Assembly (NCBI RefSeq): GCF_008629685.1
Contig: NZ_VWSF01000003.1
Location: forward strand, 62,001-126,000
DNA length: 64,000 bases
Origin: Adhaeribacter rhizoryzae
Lineage (GTDB): Bacteria; Bacteroidota; Bacteroidia; Cytophagales; Hymenobacteraceae
Direction of reading: 5' to 3'
The position numbers were made by a program, and so were the translations under genes. Below the pieces are notes generated by a model. The model was not told where the DNA came from. It searched no databases and worked only from the letters and a program-made list of their open reading frames with translations. Shown one piece after another: positions 17,618 to 24,977 of this stretch (position 1 is the stretch's first letter; every line of letters begins with the position of its first letter).

Positions 17618-18181
17618 ATGGCAACCACTGCGGATTTTAAAAACGGACTTTGCCTGGAATACAACGGCGACTTATACGTAATCACCGAATTTCAGCACGT
17701 AAAACCAGGTAAAGGCCCGGCTTTTGTAAGAACCAAATTAAAAAATATTAAAACCGGCAAAGTACTCGATAATACTTTTAATGCCGGCGTAAAAGTTACC
17801 ACGGCCCGGGTAGAACAGCGTCCGCACCAGTTTTTATATAAAGACGATTACGGCTATACCTTTATGGATAACAATACCTTTGAGCAGGTAGTGTTGGAAG
17901 AGAAAATGGTACCTTTTGCTGATTTACTAAAAGATGGTCAGGAAGTAACTATTTTATTCCACGCCGAAACCGAAACCCCGCTTACCTGCGAAATACCACC
18001 TTTCGTAGAATTACGGATTACCTATACCGAACCGGGCATTAAAGGCGATACCGCCACCAATGCTTCTAAAGCCGCCATCGTTGAAACCGGTGCCACCATT
18101 CAGGTACCTCTTTTTATCGAGCAGGATGAATTGATAAAAGTAGATACTCGTACCTATACTTACGCCGAACGTGTTAAATAG
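17618..18181 (+). CDS. efp: Translation elongation factor P
   Basis: 187 residues, standard length. EF-P binds stalled ribosomes and helps form bonds in polyproline stretches. Diagnostic segments are the KOW-like N-terminal domain with [19 protein letters not shown], where the lysine of the PGKGP loop is the modification site, and the C-terminal block [20 protein letters not shown]. The Lys at the loop tip and its flanking prolines suggest the EpmA/lysine type rather than the rhamnosyl-arginine type, but no modification enzyme is in the window. accB follows after 3 bases. Confidence 0.97.
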   Translation: MATTADFKNGLCLEYNGDLYVITEFQHVKPGKGPAFVRTKLKNIKTGKVLDNTFNAGVKVTTARVEQRPHQFLYKDDYGYTFMDNNTFEQVVLEEKMVPFADLLKDGQEVTILFHAETETPLTCEIPPFVELRITYTEPGIKGDTATNASKAAIVETGATIQVPLFIEQDELIKVDTRTYTYAERVK

Positions 18182-18184
18182 CTT

Positions 18185-18691
18185 ATGAAACCGAAGGAAC
18201 TACAAGAATTAATTGACTTTATTGCCAAATCAGGCCTGAATAAAGTTGATATTGAAACAGAAGATTTTAAACTATCTGTAAAACGGGATGCTGATACGCC
18301 TAAAATCCGTTACATATCGGAAGCACCTAGTGCCCCGGCACCCACGGCTTTGCCCCAGGCAGCTCCTGCGCTTAATATGCCAAGCGATCCGGCCAGCATT
18401 ATTGCGCCACCGGCAGCTTCTAAACCCGCAACTAACAGCGACGAAAGCCACTACATTACCATAAAGGCACCTATGATTGGTACGCTATACCGGTCTTCAA
18501 CGCCCGATTCTCCGGCGTTTGTAAACGTAGGCGACGAAATTAAAAAAGGTCAGGTAATTTGTATTATCGAAGCCATGAAGCTTTTCAACGAAATTGAAGC
18601 CGAAGTTTCGGGCAAAGTAGTAAAAGTATTGGTAGAGAATGCCTCGCCGGTAGAATATGACCAGCCTTTGTTCCTGGTTGATCCCAGCTAA
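18185..18691 (+). CDS. accB: Biotin carboxyl carrier protein of acetyl-CoA carboxylase
   Basis: 168 residues. The N-terminal 45 residues are a helical region contacting the carboxylase (KPKELQELIDFIAKSGLNKV). A Pro/Ala-rich linker (about 50-90) follows, then a biotinyl domain containing the biotin-accepting lysine in EAMKLFNEIEAEVSGK. It carries biotin between AccC and the carboxyltransferase. The gene nearly abuts efp and precedes accC by 106 bases that hold a hairpin. Confidence 0.97.
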   Translation: MKPKELQELIDFIAKSGLNKVDIETEDFKLSVKRDADTPKIRYISEAPSAPAPTALPQAAPALNMPSDPASIIAPPAASKPATNSDESHYITIKAPMIGTLYRSSTPDSPAFVNVGDEIKKGQVICIIEAMKLFNEIEAEVSGKVVKVLVENASPVEYDQPLFLVDPS

Positions 18692-18720
18692 TTTGGAAAA
18701 CTAAATACCGAAAAAAGAGA

Positions 18721-18744
18721 ATGGAGATGTAAACACGTCTCCAT
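18721..18744 (+). terminator. Hairpin between accB and accC
   Basis: ATGGAGATGT (18721-18730) pairs with ACGTCTCCAT (18735-18744), one G-U pair, 4-base loop, followed by TTTTCCTTCT. The U tract is interrupted. It could be an attenuator that lowers accC relative to accB, or an RNA-processing stem. Confidence 0.5.
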
Positions 18745-18797
18745 TTTCCTTCTCTAAGCATTTAGATTTCCCGGTTATTAAATTTTAGAACTACACT

Positions 18798-20141
18798 ATG
18801 TTTAAAAAAATATTAATTGCCAACCGGGGCGAAATTGCCCTACGAATTATTCGTACTTGTAAGGAAATGGGAATTAAAACGGTAGCCGTTTATTCTACCG
18901 CCGATAAAGAAAGCCTGCACGTACGCTTTGCCGATGAAGCTGTTTGTATTGGTCCGGCAGCCAGTTCGGCTTCTTACCTGAATATTCCGAGTATAATATC
19001 GGCGGCCGAAATTACCAATGCCGATGCCATTCATCCGGGCTATGGCTTTTTATCAGAAAATGCCGAGTTCTCGCGTATTTGCCAGGAAAACGGCATTAAA
19101 TTTATTGGCGCGACCCCTGAAATGATTAACTCGATGGGCGATAAATCTTCGGCCAAAGCCACCATGAAAAAAGCCGGCGTACCTACTATTCCAGGTTCCG
19201 AAGGCTTATTAAAGTCGGTGGAAGAAGGTATTAAAATTGCCCACAAAATTAAATATCCGGTAATTATTAAAGCTACAGCCGGCGGCGGTGGCCGCGGTAT
19301 GCGAATTATTAATTCCGACGACGAATTTGAGAAAGCCTGGCACAGCGCCCGCACCGAAGCAAAAGCTGCTTTCGGCGACGATGGCATGTACCTGGAAAAA
19401 TTTGTAGAAGAACCGCGTCACATCGAAATTCAGTTAGTCGGCGACCAGTACGGCAAGGCTTGCCACTTATCGGAGCGGGATTGCAGTATTCAGCGGCGGC
19501 ACCAGAAATTAATTGAAGAAACCCCCTCCCCTTTTATTGATGAAAAACTGCGCGATGCCATGGGCAAAGCGGCGGTAGCCGGCGCTAATGCTATTCAATA
19601 CGAAGGCGTAGGTACTATTGAGTTTTTGGTTGATAAGAACAAAGACTTCTACTTTATGGAGATGAACACCCGGATTCAGGTGGAACACCCCATAACCGAA
19701 GAAGTTATTAATTACGATTTAATTAAAGAACAAATAAAAGTAGCGGCCGGCATTCCTATTTCGGGAAAAAATTATTACCCGCAAATGCATGCGATTGAGT
19801 GCCGTATTAATGCCGAAGATCCTGGCAACGGGTTCCGGCCGTCTCCGGGTAAAATAACTACCCTGCATATACCAGGTGGCCACGGCGTGCGGGTAGATAC
19901 GCACGTTTATGCCGGCTATACCATTCCGCCCAACTACGATTCGATGATTGCTAAACTAATTGTTTGCGCCCAAAGCCGGGAAGAATCAATCGTAAAAATG
20001 AAGCGGGCTTTAAGCGAATTTGTGGTAGAAGGCGTAAAAACTACTATTCCGTTCCACCTGAAGATGATGGACGACGAAAATTTTAAATCCGGTAATTTTA
20101 CCACCAAATACCTCGACACCTACGATTTCAGCGATTTGTAA
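18798..20141 (+). CDS. accC: Acetyl-CoA carboxylase, biotin carboxylase subunit
   Basis: 447 residues, standard length. AccC carboxylates biotin on AccB with ATP and bicarbonate. ATP-grasp features are clear: [20 protein letters not shown] at the start, the glycine-rich loop [23 protein letters not shown], the catalytic [16 protein letters not shown] and the C-terminal [19 protein letters not shown]. The carboxyltransferase genes accA and accD are not in the window. Confidence 0.97.
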   Translation: MFKKILIANRGEIALRIIRTCKEMGIKTVAVYSTADKESLHVRFADEAVCIGPAASSASYLNIPSIISAAEITNADAIHPGYGFLSENAEFSRICQENGIKFIGATPEMINSMGDKSSAKATMKKAGVPTIPGSEGLLKSVEEGIKIAHKIKYPVIIKATAGGGGRGMRIINSDDEFEKAWHSARTEAKAAFGDDGMYLEKFVEEPRHIEIQLVGDQYGKACHLSERDCSIQRRHQKLIEETPSPFIDEKLRDAMGKAAVAGANAIQYEGVGTIEFLVDKNKDFYFMEMNTRIQVEHPITEEVINYDLIKEQIKVAAGIPISGKNYYPQMHAIECRINAEDPGNGFRPSPGKITTLHIPGGHGVRVDTHVYAGYTIPPNYDSMIAKLIVCAQSREESIVKMKRALSEFVVEGVKTTIPFHLKMMDDENFKSGNFTTKYLDTYDFSDL

Positions 20142-20161
20142 GAACAACTTGCATAAAAATA

Positions 20162-20189
20162 AAAAGCCCTGGCATTTGCCGGGGCTTTT
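20162..20189 (+). terminator. Rho-independent terminator after accC
   Basis: AAAAGCCCTGGC (20162-20173) pairs with GCCGGGGCTTTT (20178-20189) with one G-U pair and a 4-base loop. It is 21 bases after the accC stop and ends the fatty-acid cluster. Confidence 0.8.
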
Positions 20190-20303
20190 CTGTTAAATAG
20201 CTGCTTATAATAATTTACTGACAAGGATAAATATTCAGTAGCCCCCACTTACACTTTATACTTATAAGTTAATAGGTAGGTTTGTGCGTAAACGATTATT
20301 TTT

Positions 20304-20882
20304 TTATTGCTGCACGGCCTCTTCTTCCGCAATAATATTTTCCAGTTCCTGGTACCATTCGCTGCCGTATTTCCGGATAAGCGGCTCCTTTAAAAACTGA
20401 TAAACGCGTACTCCTAAGTCAGCGCCAAAACTACAAGCCGGACTACAGATTTGCCACTTATCGTAATTTAACGCTTCAAAGCCGTCGTACTTAGTAATAC
20501 GGATGGGATATAAATGGCAGGATATGGGTTTTTTCCAGTCTATTTTTCCATCGAGATAAGCCTGCTCAATACCGCACTTCAAAGTTAAATTTTCGTCGTA
20601 AATGGCGTAGGCGCATTCCCGGTCGTTGATAGTAGTAGTAGAAAAATCGTCTTCCCAATCCTTAATATACAAACCCTGTTCCTCAATGGCTTTTACGCCG
20701 GCATCTGAGAGGTAAGGCTTAATTTTATCGTAATTATCGGCTAATATTTGCAGCTCATCTTCTGCTAAAGGAGCGCCCAAATCGCCTTCTATACAACAAG
20801 CGCCTTTACATTTTTCGAGGTTACAGACAAAGAATTTATCTTTAATATCGTCGCTAATAACCGTATGCTGCAATACTATCAT
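20304..20882 (-). CDS. DUF3109 family cysteine-rich protein
   Basis: 192 residues, cytoplasmic. Cysteines occur in the pattern seen in DUF3109 and the related YkgJ zinc/iron-sulfur proteins: [11 protein letters not shown] near residue 20, a single Cys in [22 protein letters not shown] and CSPAC. Together they could bind a metal cluster. The family is well conserved in Bacteroidota and its function is unknown to me. A well-formed Bacteroidota promoter precedes the gene (20905-20935). Confidence 0.85.
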   Translation of the reverse strand: MIVLQHTVISDDIKDKFFVCNLEKCKGACCIEGDLGAPLAEDELQILADNYDKIKPYLSDAGVKAIEEQGLYIKDWEDDFSTTTINDRECAYAIYDENLTLKCGIEQAYLDGKIDWKKPISCHLYPIRITKYDGFEALNYDKWQICSPACSFGADLGVRVYQFLKEPLIRKYGSEWYQELENIIAEEEAVQQ

Positions 20883-20904
20883 GCTAATTTATTTAAAAGA
20901 AAGA

Positions 20905-20935
20905 CAAAAGTACGGCTAATTTGGTTCGGCACAAA
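20905..20935 (-). promoter_or_regulatory. Bacteroidota-type promoter of the DUF3109 gene
   Basis: On the minus strand TTTG (20932-20935) and TACTTTTG (20905-20912) are separated by exactly 19 bases, a full match to the -33/-7 consensus of the Bacteroidota primary sigma factor. The ATG follows 22 bases after the -7 box. It is the best promoter match I found here. Confidence 0.65.
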
Positions 20936-21161
20936 AAAAGAGATTGTGTGGTTTAAATGTGCGCTTCTTGCCCTGGCAATAATTAAAGTTAAATATCGGT
21001 TTAGAAAAACGCCAGTATAACCAATTCTTACATTTTTCGATATAAAAATCCATGGTTAAATATGGCACAAGTACCTTGTTTGCACTTTAATAAGGCTGGA
21101 ACTTACCTTGTAAATACCGCCTAATTTTATTATATTTCATTACCAGATTAACTATTTGCTT

Positions 21162-21875
21162 ATGAAAAAGCTGCAAACCAACTGGCTAACCGATGGCCTG
21201 ATTGATTTTGAATATAAAAAGTACCTGTTATTGGCTTACCTCGAAGGCGTAAAAGAAGAATTTGGGGCTAAACGCTTGTACCCGGTTTTTTCAGATTTGA
21301 TTATGCATTACAATAATATAATGCAAGTAAAAGAACACAAAAAATTAGTGTACGAACAGTTTCCGCAACGTATTAGCCGGGCCGATTTTCATAAACTCGA
21401 AATAGTTTACCAGAAAATTGTAGAAGACGATGAAACCATGCGCGAAATTGAAGAAATTGTTCAGTTTGCCGCACCCAAGTTTAATCATGCCTTACAGAAC
21501 GGCAAAGAAATATACGATTATATTGAAAGCAACCTGGAAATAAGTCCCGTTGGTATTACCCCGCTCTACCGCGATGCAGGCTATTTATTCTTGGATGAAT
21601 TTACTGGTAAGGAAACTCGCGTATATGAATACCAGATGACCATTTTTGAAAATGCCTACGAAACTTATCGAGGAATTAATACCCATTATATTGAATCGGT
21701 TAGGCGGAGTTTGATTAATACCTACGAAAACCTGAAGGTAAACCTGGTAAAACAACGTAAAAAATTACCAAACCCAGCCACCTTTGTAATTGTTGCCAAA
21801 GTACCCTGCTCTTTCGATCAGTCGTTGCTTCCAATTGCCAAACGTACGCTGGTTAAATATGTGAGCAAACTATAA
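21162..21875 (+). CDS. Conserved hypothetical protein
   Basis: 237 residues from ATG 21162. It is a soluble, largely helical and charged protein without signal peptide, membrane segment or metal motif I recognise. Notable segments are KKLQTNWLTDGLIDFEYKKY at the start, a middle helix with DDETMREIEEIVQFAAPKF, and a C-terminal strand-like FVIVAKVPCSFDQSLLP. I believe similar proteins occur in Cytophagales but know no function. It stands alone, ending at the bidirectional terminator at 21964. Confidence 0.7.
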   Translation: MKKLQTNWLTDGLIDFEYKKYLLLAYLEGVKEEFGAKRLYPVFSDLIMHYNNIMQVKEHKKLVYEQFPQRISRADFHKLEIVYQKIVEDDETMREIEEIVQFAAPKFNHALQNGKEIYDYIESNLEISPVGITPLYRDAGYLFLDEFTGKETRVYEYQMTIFENAYETYRGINTHYIESVRRSLINTYENLKVNLVKQRKKLPNPATFVIVAKVPCSFDQSLLPIAKRTLVKYVSKL

Positions 21876-21963
21876 ATTACCCGTAAAGGATTGAACTTGT
21901 GTTTTGTAGAATATTCTACTACATTTTTTAAACAAAAATTAATAAATAATTAACTATATAAAT

Positions 21964-21999
21964 AAAAAGACGCGGACTTGTGTAAGCCCGCGTCTTTTT
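21964..21999. terminator. Bidirectional terminator between convergent genes
   Basis: Arms 21964-21979 and 21984-21999 (AAAAAGACGCGG... and ...CCGCGTCTTTTT) form a 16-bp stem with one wobble and a 4-base loop, with A and T runs on either side. It serves the rightward unknown gene and the leftward DUF4142 gene. Confidence 0.85.
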
Positions 22000-22020
22000 A
22001 TTTAAATATATTAAGAATAT

Positions 22021-22557
22021 TTAATCCGTCATATCTTCCAATTCTTTGGCCTCTTGTAAGTGCATGCGCAACACCGGCAAGGTTTTATCTACAAAAGCCT
22101 GCACCTGGGCATCGGCAATATCTTCATCAGCATCTTCGAATAAATCTATTGCTTCCTGGTGCGCATCTACCTGCATTTTGGCAAACTGCCGATCAAACTC
22201 TGTTCCGTTCTGGTTTTGTAAAGTAGTTACTTTCTGCTGTTTGTCGGCTGGTAGAGTTACCGGATTAGGTAAAGTAACGTTTTTCTGCGTTGCCAATGCT
22301 TTTAATTCGGTACTGGATTGGGTATGATCTGCCACCAGCATAGCGCCAAAAGTTTTCACATCAGTCATTACTCCTTTTTGAGCAGCTAAACCGCCGGTTG
22401 TAATTTCAAATATATCGCTGGCTGCTGCCTGCTGTATAAACTCTTGCACCGTTAATCTGGGATCGTTATTGTCATCATCGTCGTCGCAAGAAGTGGCAAT
22501 TCCTAGTGTAGCCAGCATCAACATTAAAATTTTTCCTTTTACAAGTAACTTGTTCAT
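22021..22557 (-). CDS. DUF4142 family lipoprotein
   Basis: 178 residues. A signal peptide ends in a lipobox-like GIATSC at about residues 19-24, so it is likely an outer-membrane or periplasmic lipoprotein. An Asp/Asn-rich tract (DDDDDNNDP) follows the Cys. The remaining helical domain fits DUF4142, a ferritin-like four-helix fold with paired histidines (HTQSSTELKALA and DAHQEAIDLFEDA). Family members are often induced by stress in soil bacteria; activity is unknown. It stands alone on the minus strand. Confidence 0.87.
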   Translation of the reverse strand: MNKLLVKGKILMLMLATLGIATSCDDDDDNNDPRLTVQEFIQQAAASDIFEITTGGLAAQKGVMTDVKTFGAMLVADHTQSSTELKALATQKNVTLPNPVTLPADKQQKVTTLQNQNGTEFDRQFAKMQVDAHQEAIDLFEDADEDIADAQVQAFVDKTLPVLRMHLQEAKELEDMTD

Positions 22558-22922
22558 AATTTACTAACCTTTAATTTGTTTAACTTTTAGCGTGTATACT
22601 AAAACATTCCTTAGCTTAAACGGCATTAAAAATTAGTAGTTTACCAATCTTCCCAGAATAAACACTTATTTAATTCAGTGTAAATACGTAATCAATAAAT
22701 CAATATAATCCTATCTTAAAAGATATAAATTGTTCTCTATTAACGGAAATACCCTAAACAGTACGACTTATTTAAAATAATACAATTCTAAAAATAAGGC
22801 AGGCGCTTTTCCTTTTTAGCTTATATAATTCCTTAAATTGAGTATTACAAAGAATGCTCCAGCCTGAAAAGTAAAGAGTGGGCAACTGGCAGTTTTCCAC
22901 TCTTTATCAATACTTTGCACAT
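22558..22922. other. Intergenic gap of 365 bases
   Basis: AT-rich and non-coding, between the DUF4142 start and the end of the BlaR1-like gene, both leftward. It should hold the DUF4142 promoter. I see no clear TAnnTTTG box, hairpin or small reading frame with support. Confidence 0.5.
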
Positions 22923-24380
22923 TTAAAATTTGCTATCAGGAGGTTGCGGAGGTGCCTGGGGTAGTTTACCAAATTTACTTTGTGCCACTGCCCTTCTTTC
23001 CTTATTTTTCAAGTCGTACTCTTCCCGCTCTCCAGACTTCAAAAACACAACCATTGTTTCATTACCCTGCCAACCTAACATAGCCACTTGCTGATTGCGT
23101 TTCATAAAGGATACGTGATCCGAATCCATTTTTCTAACGACAGGTGCAGGAGGCGGGGGCGGATTGTGAATGGGGAAATACCCGTATCGTTGATGAAACT
23201 GAGCTAACTCACCTGCATTTTTAAAATTATAGTTTTCTTTTTTCCCCGACTTTAACTCCACTACAGCCGAAACAATGGTATTATTTTTCAGGATAGGAGT
23301 GAAATTTTTAATGTTTGGATTTCTTTTAAAGAAAGCTTCTAAAGTAATAGGTTCATCCTTTTTTCCGTTCATTATATCTACGGTAGTTTCTGGTAACGGT
23401 GCGGGGGGAGCCGGTGGCGGAGGTGGTGCTTCCGGAACAGATCCAGCCTGTACTTCTGATTTATTTGCCTCGGTGTTGGGCAAATCTTTAAAAGCAGTTT
23501 CGGCTTTATCCTGGCAGGCCCATAATAAAAAGGCCAGCATTGGTATTACCAACAGAAATCTGCCTGATTCCCGTTGCTTACTCGGCATTCTGTTCATCAT
23601 ATTAATTCTGGTTTTAAGTGAAGAAATATTAAACTGATTGGCAATTGTAAAATCAGGTAGCCCAATTACCTTTAATAATAAGTACTGGTAATATTTTTTG
23701 TCTGAATGAGGCATCAGCAAAATTTCCCTATCGGCTATAAATTCCAGGTTTTGCCTTATTGCCCGCTTTAACAGCCAAACAAATGGATTGTACCAGTTAA
23801 CCAGGGTTAATAATTCGAGCCAAAGTACATCCAGGGTATGTTTCTGGTTTATATGTACCTGCTCATGCCGGATAATTTCGTGCAGTTCTGCTGGCTGCAG
23901 CAGATTTTTATTCAGGAAAATGGCATTCCCAAACGAGAACGGGGCAATATCTTTATCTACCTGGTAAATATTTAACGCCCCATGTTGTAACCGGGTGGCA
24001 GACCGACGGAGGCGGAAGAAAGACACAAATTGGATGAGCAATTTGCCTCCCTGCACCAATAATCCCAGCCCAAAAAGAACAAGAATAAATTGGAAGATAG
24101 GATAGGCTGGTTCAGCAACCCTTTCGGTATGCAACATTGGCGTATATAAATTACCCATATTGGGTATCTCTTTTATTATTCTTAGGTTTTCAGCTTCCTG
24201 AATCATCAGAAAAGGACCTACATTAATTAGCGGCAACAAAAAACATAAGGCCGTTCCTAACAAGAAAAAAAAGCGATTCCAGTTGTAGAAAGTAAGGTTG
24301 CGTAAAGCCAGGTAGTAAAACAAGTATATTACACCCAGGCAAACCGAAAGCTTGATATTATATAGAAAGAAAGCCGCCAT
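22923..24380 (-). CDS. BlaR1/MecR1-like M56 metallopeptidase sensor with proline-rich double-repeat tail
   Basis: About 485 residues from ATG 24380, 4 bases past the blaI stop; an earlier ATG at 24407 lies inside blaI. Three hydrophobic helices are followed by an M56 zinc protease domain with HEQVH (172-176) and the downstream Glu in EFIADREIL. A last hydrophobic helix ends LAFLLWACQD near 290. In BlaR1 a penicillin-binding sensor follows. Here there is instead a Pro-rich linker (318-331) and two related units of about 60 residues (about 346-405 and 421-474), each with a KRN start, an LKSG[KE]..E.Y core and a Pro-rich end. The tail is probably periplasmic. A different inducer than beta-lactams seems likely. 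Confidence 0.8.
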   Translation of the reverse strand: MAAFFLYNIKLSVCLGVIYLFYYLALRNLTFYNWNRFFFLLGTALCFLLPLINVGPFLMIQEAENLRIIKEIPNMGNLYTPMLHTERVAEPAYPIFQFILVLFGLGLLVQGGKLLIQFVSFFRLRRSATRLQHGALNIYQVDKDIAPFSFGNAIFLNKNLLQPAELHEIIRHEQVHINQKHTLDVLWLELLTLVNWYNPFVWLLKRAIRQNLEFIADREILLMPHSDKKYYQYLLLKVIGLPDFTIANQFNISSLKTRINMMNRMPSKQRESGRFLLVIPMLAFLLWACQDKAETAFKDLPNTEANKSEVQAGSVPEAPPPPPAPPAPLPETTVDIMNGKKDEPITLEAFFKRNPNIKNFTPILKNNTIVSAVVELKSGKKENYNFKNAGELAQFHQRYGYFPIHNPPPPPAPVVRKMDSDHVSFMKRNQQVAMLGWQGNETMVVFLKSGEREEYDLKNKERRAVAQSKFGKLPQAPPQPPDSKF

Positions 24381-24384
24381 ATCT

Positions 24385-24750
24385 TTATTTTTTATCTTTG
24401 CCTTCAATCAGATTAATAATCTCCTTCAATTCATCGGCCGAAAGCTTTTTCTGCTCCACAAAAAAGTTTACCAACTCTTTATAAGAGTTTGCGAAATAAT
24501 TCCGGACTACCCCGCTCATAAATTTTTGCTTGTATTCTTCTTCCGAAACGGCAGGCTGGTACAGGTAAGCATTGCCTATTAAGCGACTGGTTAAGTAGCC
24601 TTTCTTTTCCAGGTTTTTAACTGTAGATGCCAGCGTGGTATAAGGAGGCTTGGGTTCCGGAATATTTTCCAGAAATAATTTCACGTGGCCTTCACCTGTT
24701 TTCCAGATGGCCTGCATGGCTTGTTCTTCCGGTGGCGTCAACTTTTCCAT
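24385..24750 (-). CDS. BlaI/MecI/CopY family transcriptional repressor
   Basis: 121 residues, standard length. An N-terminal winged helix has the typical LTPPEEQAMQAIWKTGEGHV start and the TTLASTVKNLEKKGYL recognition helix. The C-terminal helices mediate dimerisation. In the family the repressor is cleaved after signalling by the M56 partner, here encoded 4 bases downstream. Three regularly spaced dyads lie upstream (24785-24837), consistent with autorepression of the pair. No beta-lactamase gene is adjacent. Confidence 0.92.
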   Translation of the reverse strand: MEKLTPPEEQAMQAIWKTGEGHVKLFLENIPEPKPPYTTLASTVKNLEKKGYLTSRLIGNAYLYQPAVSEEEYKQKFMSGVVRNYFANSYKELVNFFVEQKKLSADELKEIINLIEGKDKK

Positions 24751-24784
24751 ATTTTATCTTTATGACTTATATACTACCTTATAC

Positions 24785-24837
24785 TACGAATCAATCGTAT
24801 AGTTACGAATATTTCGTAGAATTACGAAATATTCGTT
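24785..24837 (-). promoter_or_regulatory. Triple BlaI-type operator
   Basis: Three 15-base dyads of the form TACGA-N5-TCGTA lie at 24785-24799, 24804-24818 and 24823-24837, centre to centre exactly 19 bases. The middle one is perfect at the outer six bases (TACGAATATTTCGTA), and the third has one mismatch at its end. They are 35-87 bases before the blaI start. BlaI/MecI dimers bind TACA/TGTA-type dyads, so this is the likely operator region. Confidence 0.75.
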
Positions 24838-24938
24838 TGTTTTTTTTCTAAACTATCTAAATAGGTTATTGATAAACCCGCAAAACGATTCGGTGCTTTT
24901 AGGTGTTAGATATAGCAGGAGATGCGTATAAAAATACT

Positions 24939-24946
24939 TAACTTTG
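24939..24946 (+). promoter_or_regulatory. Putative -7 box of pcrA
   Basis: TAACTTTG matches TAnnTTTG and lies 31 bases before the pcrA ATG. No TTTG is found at the expected distance upstream. Confidence 0.35.
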
Positions 24947-24977
24947 TTCTCTCTTTTTTTAAGAAAGCTTAGCAGCG

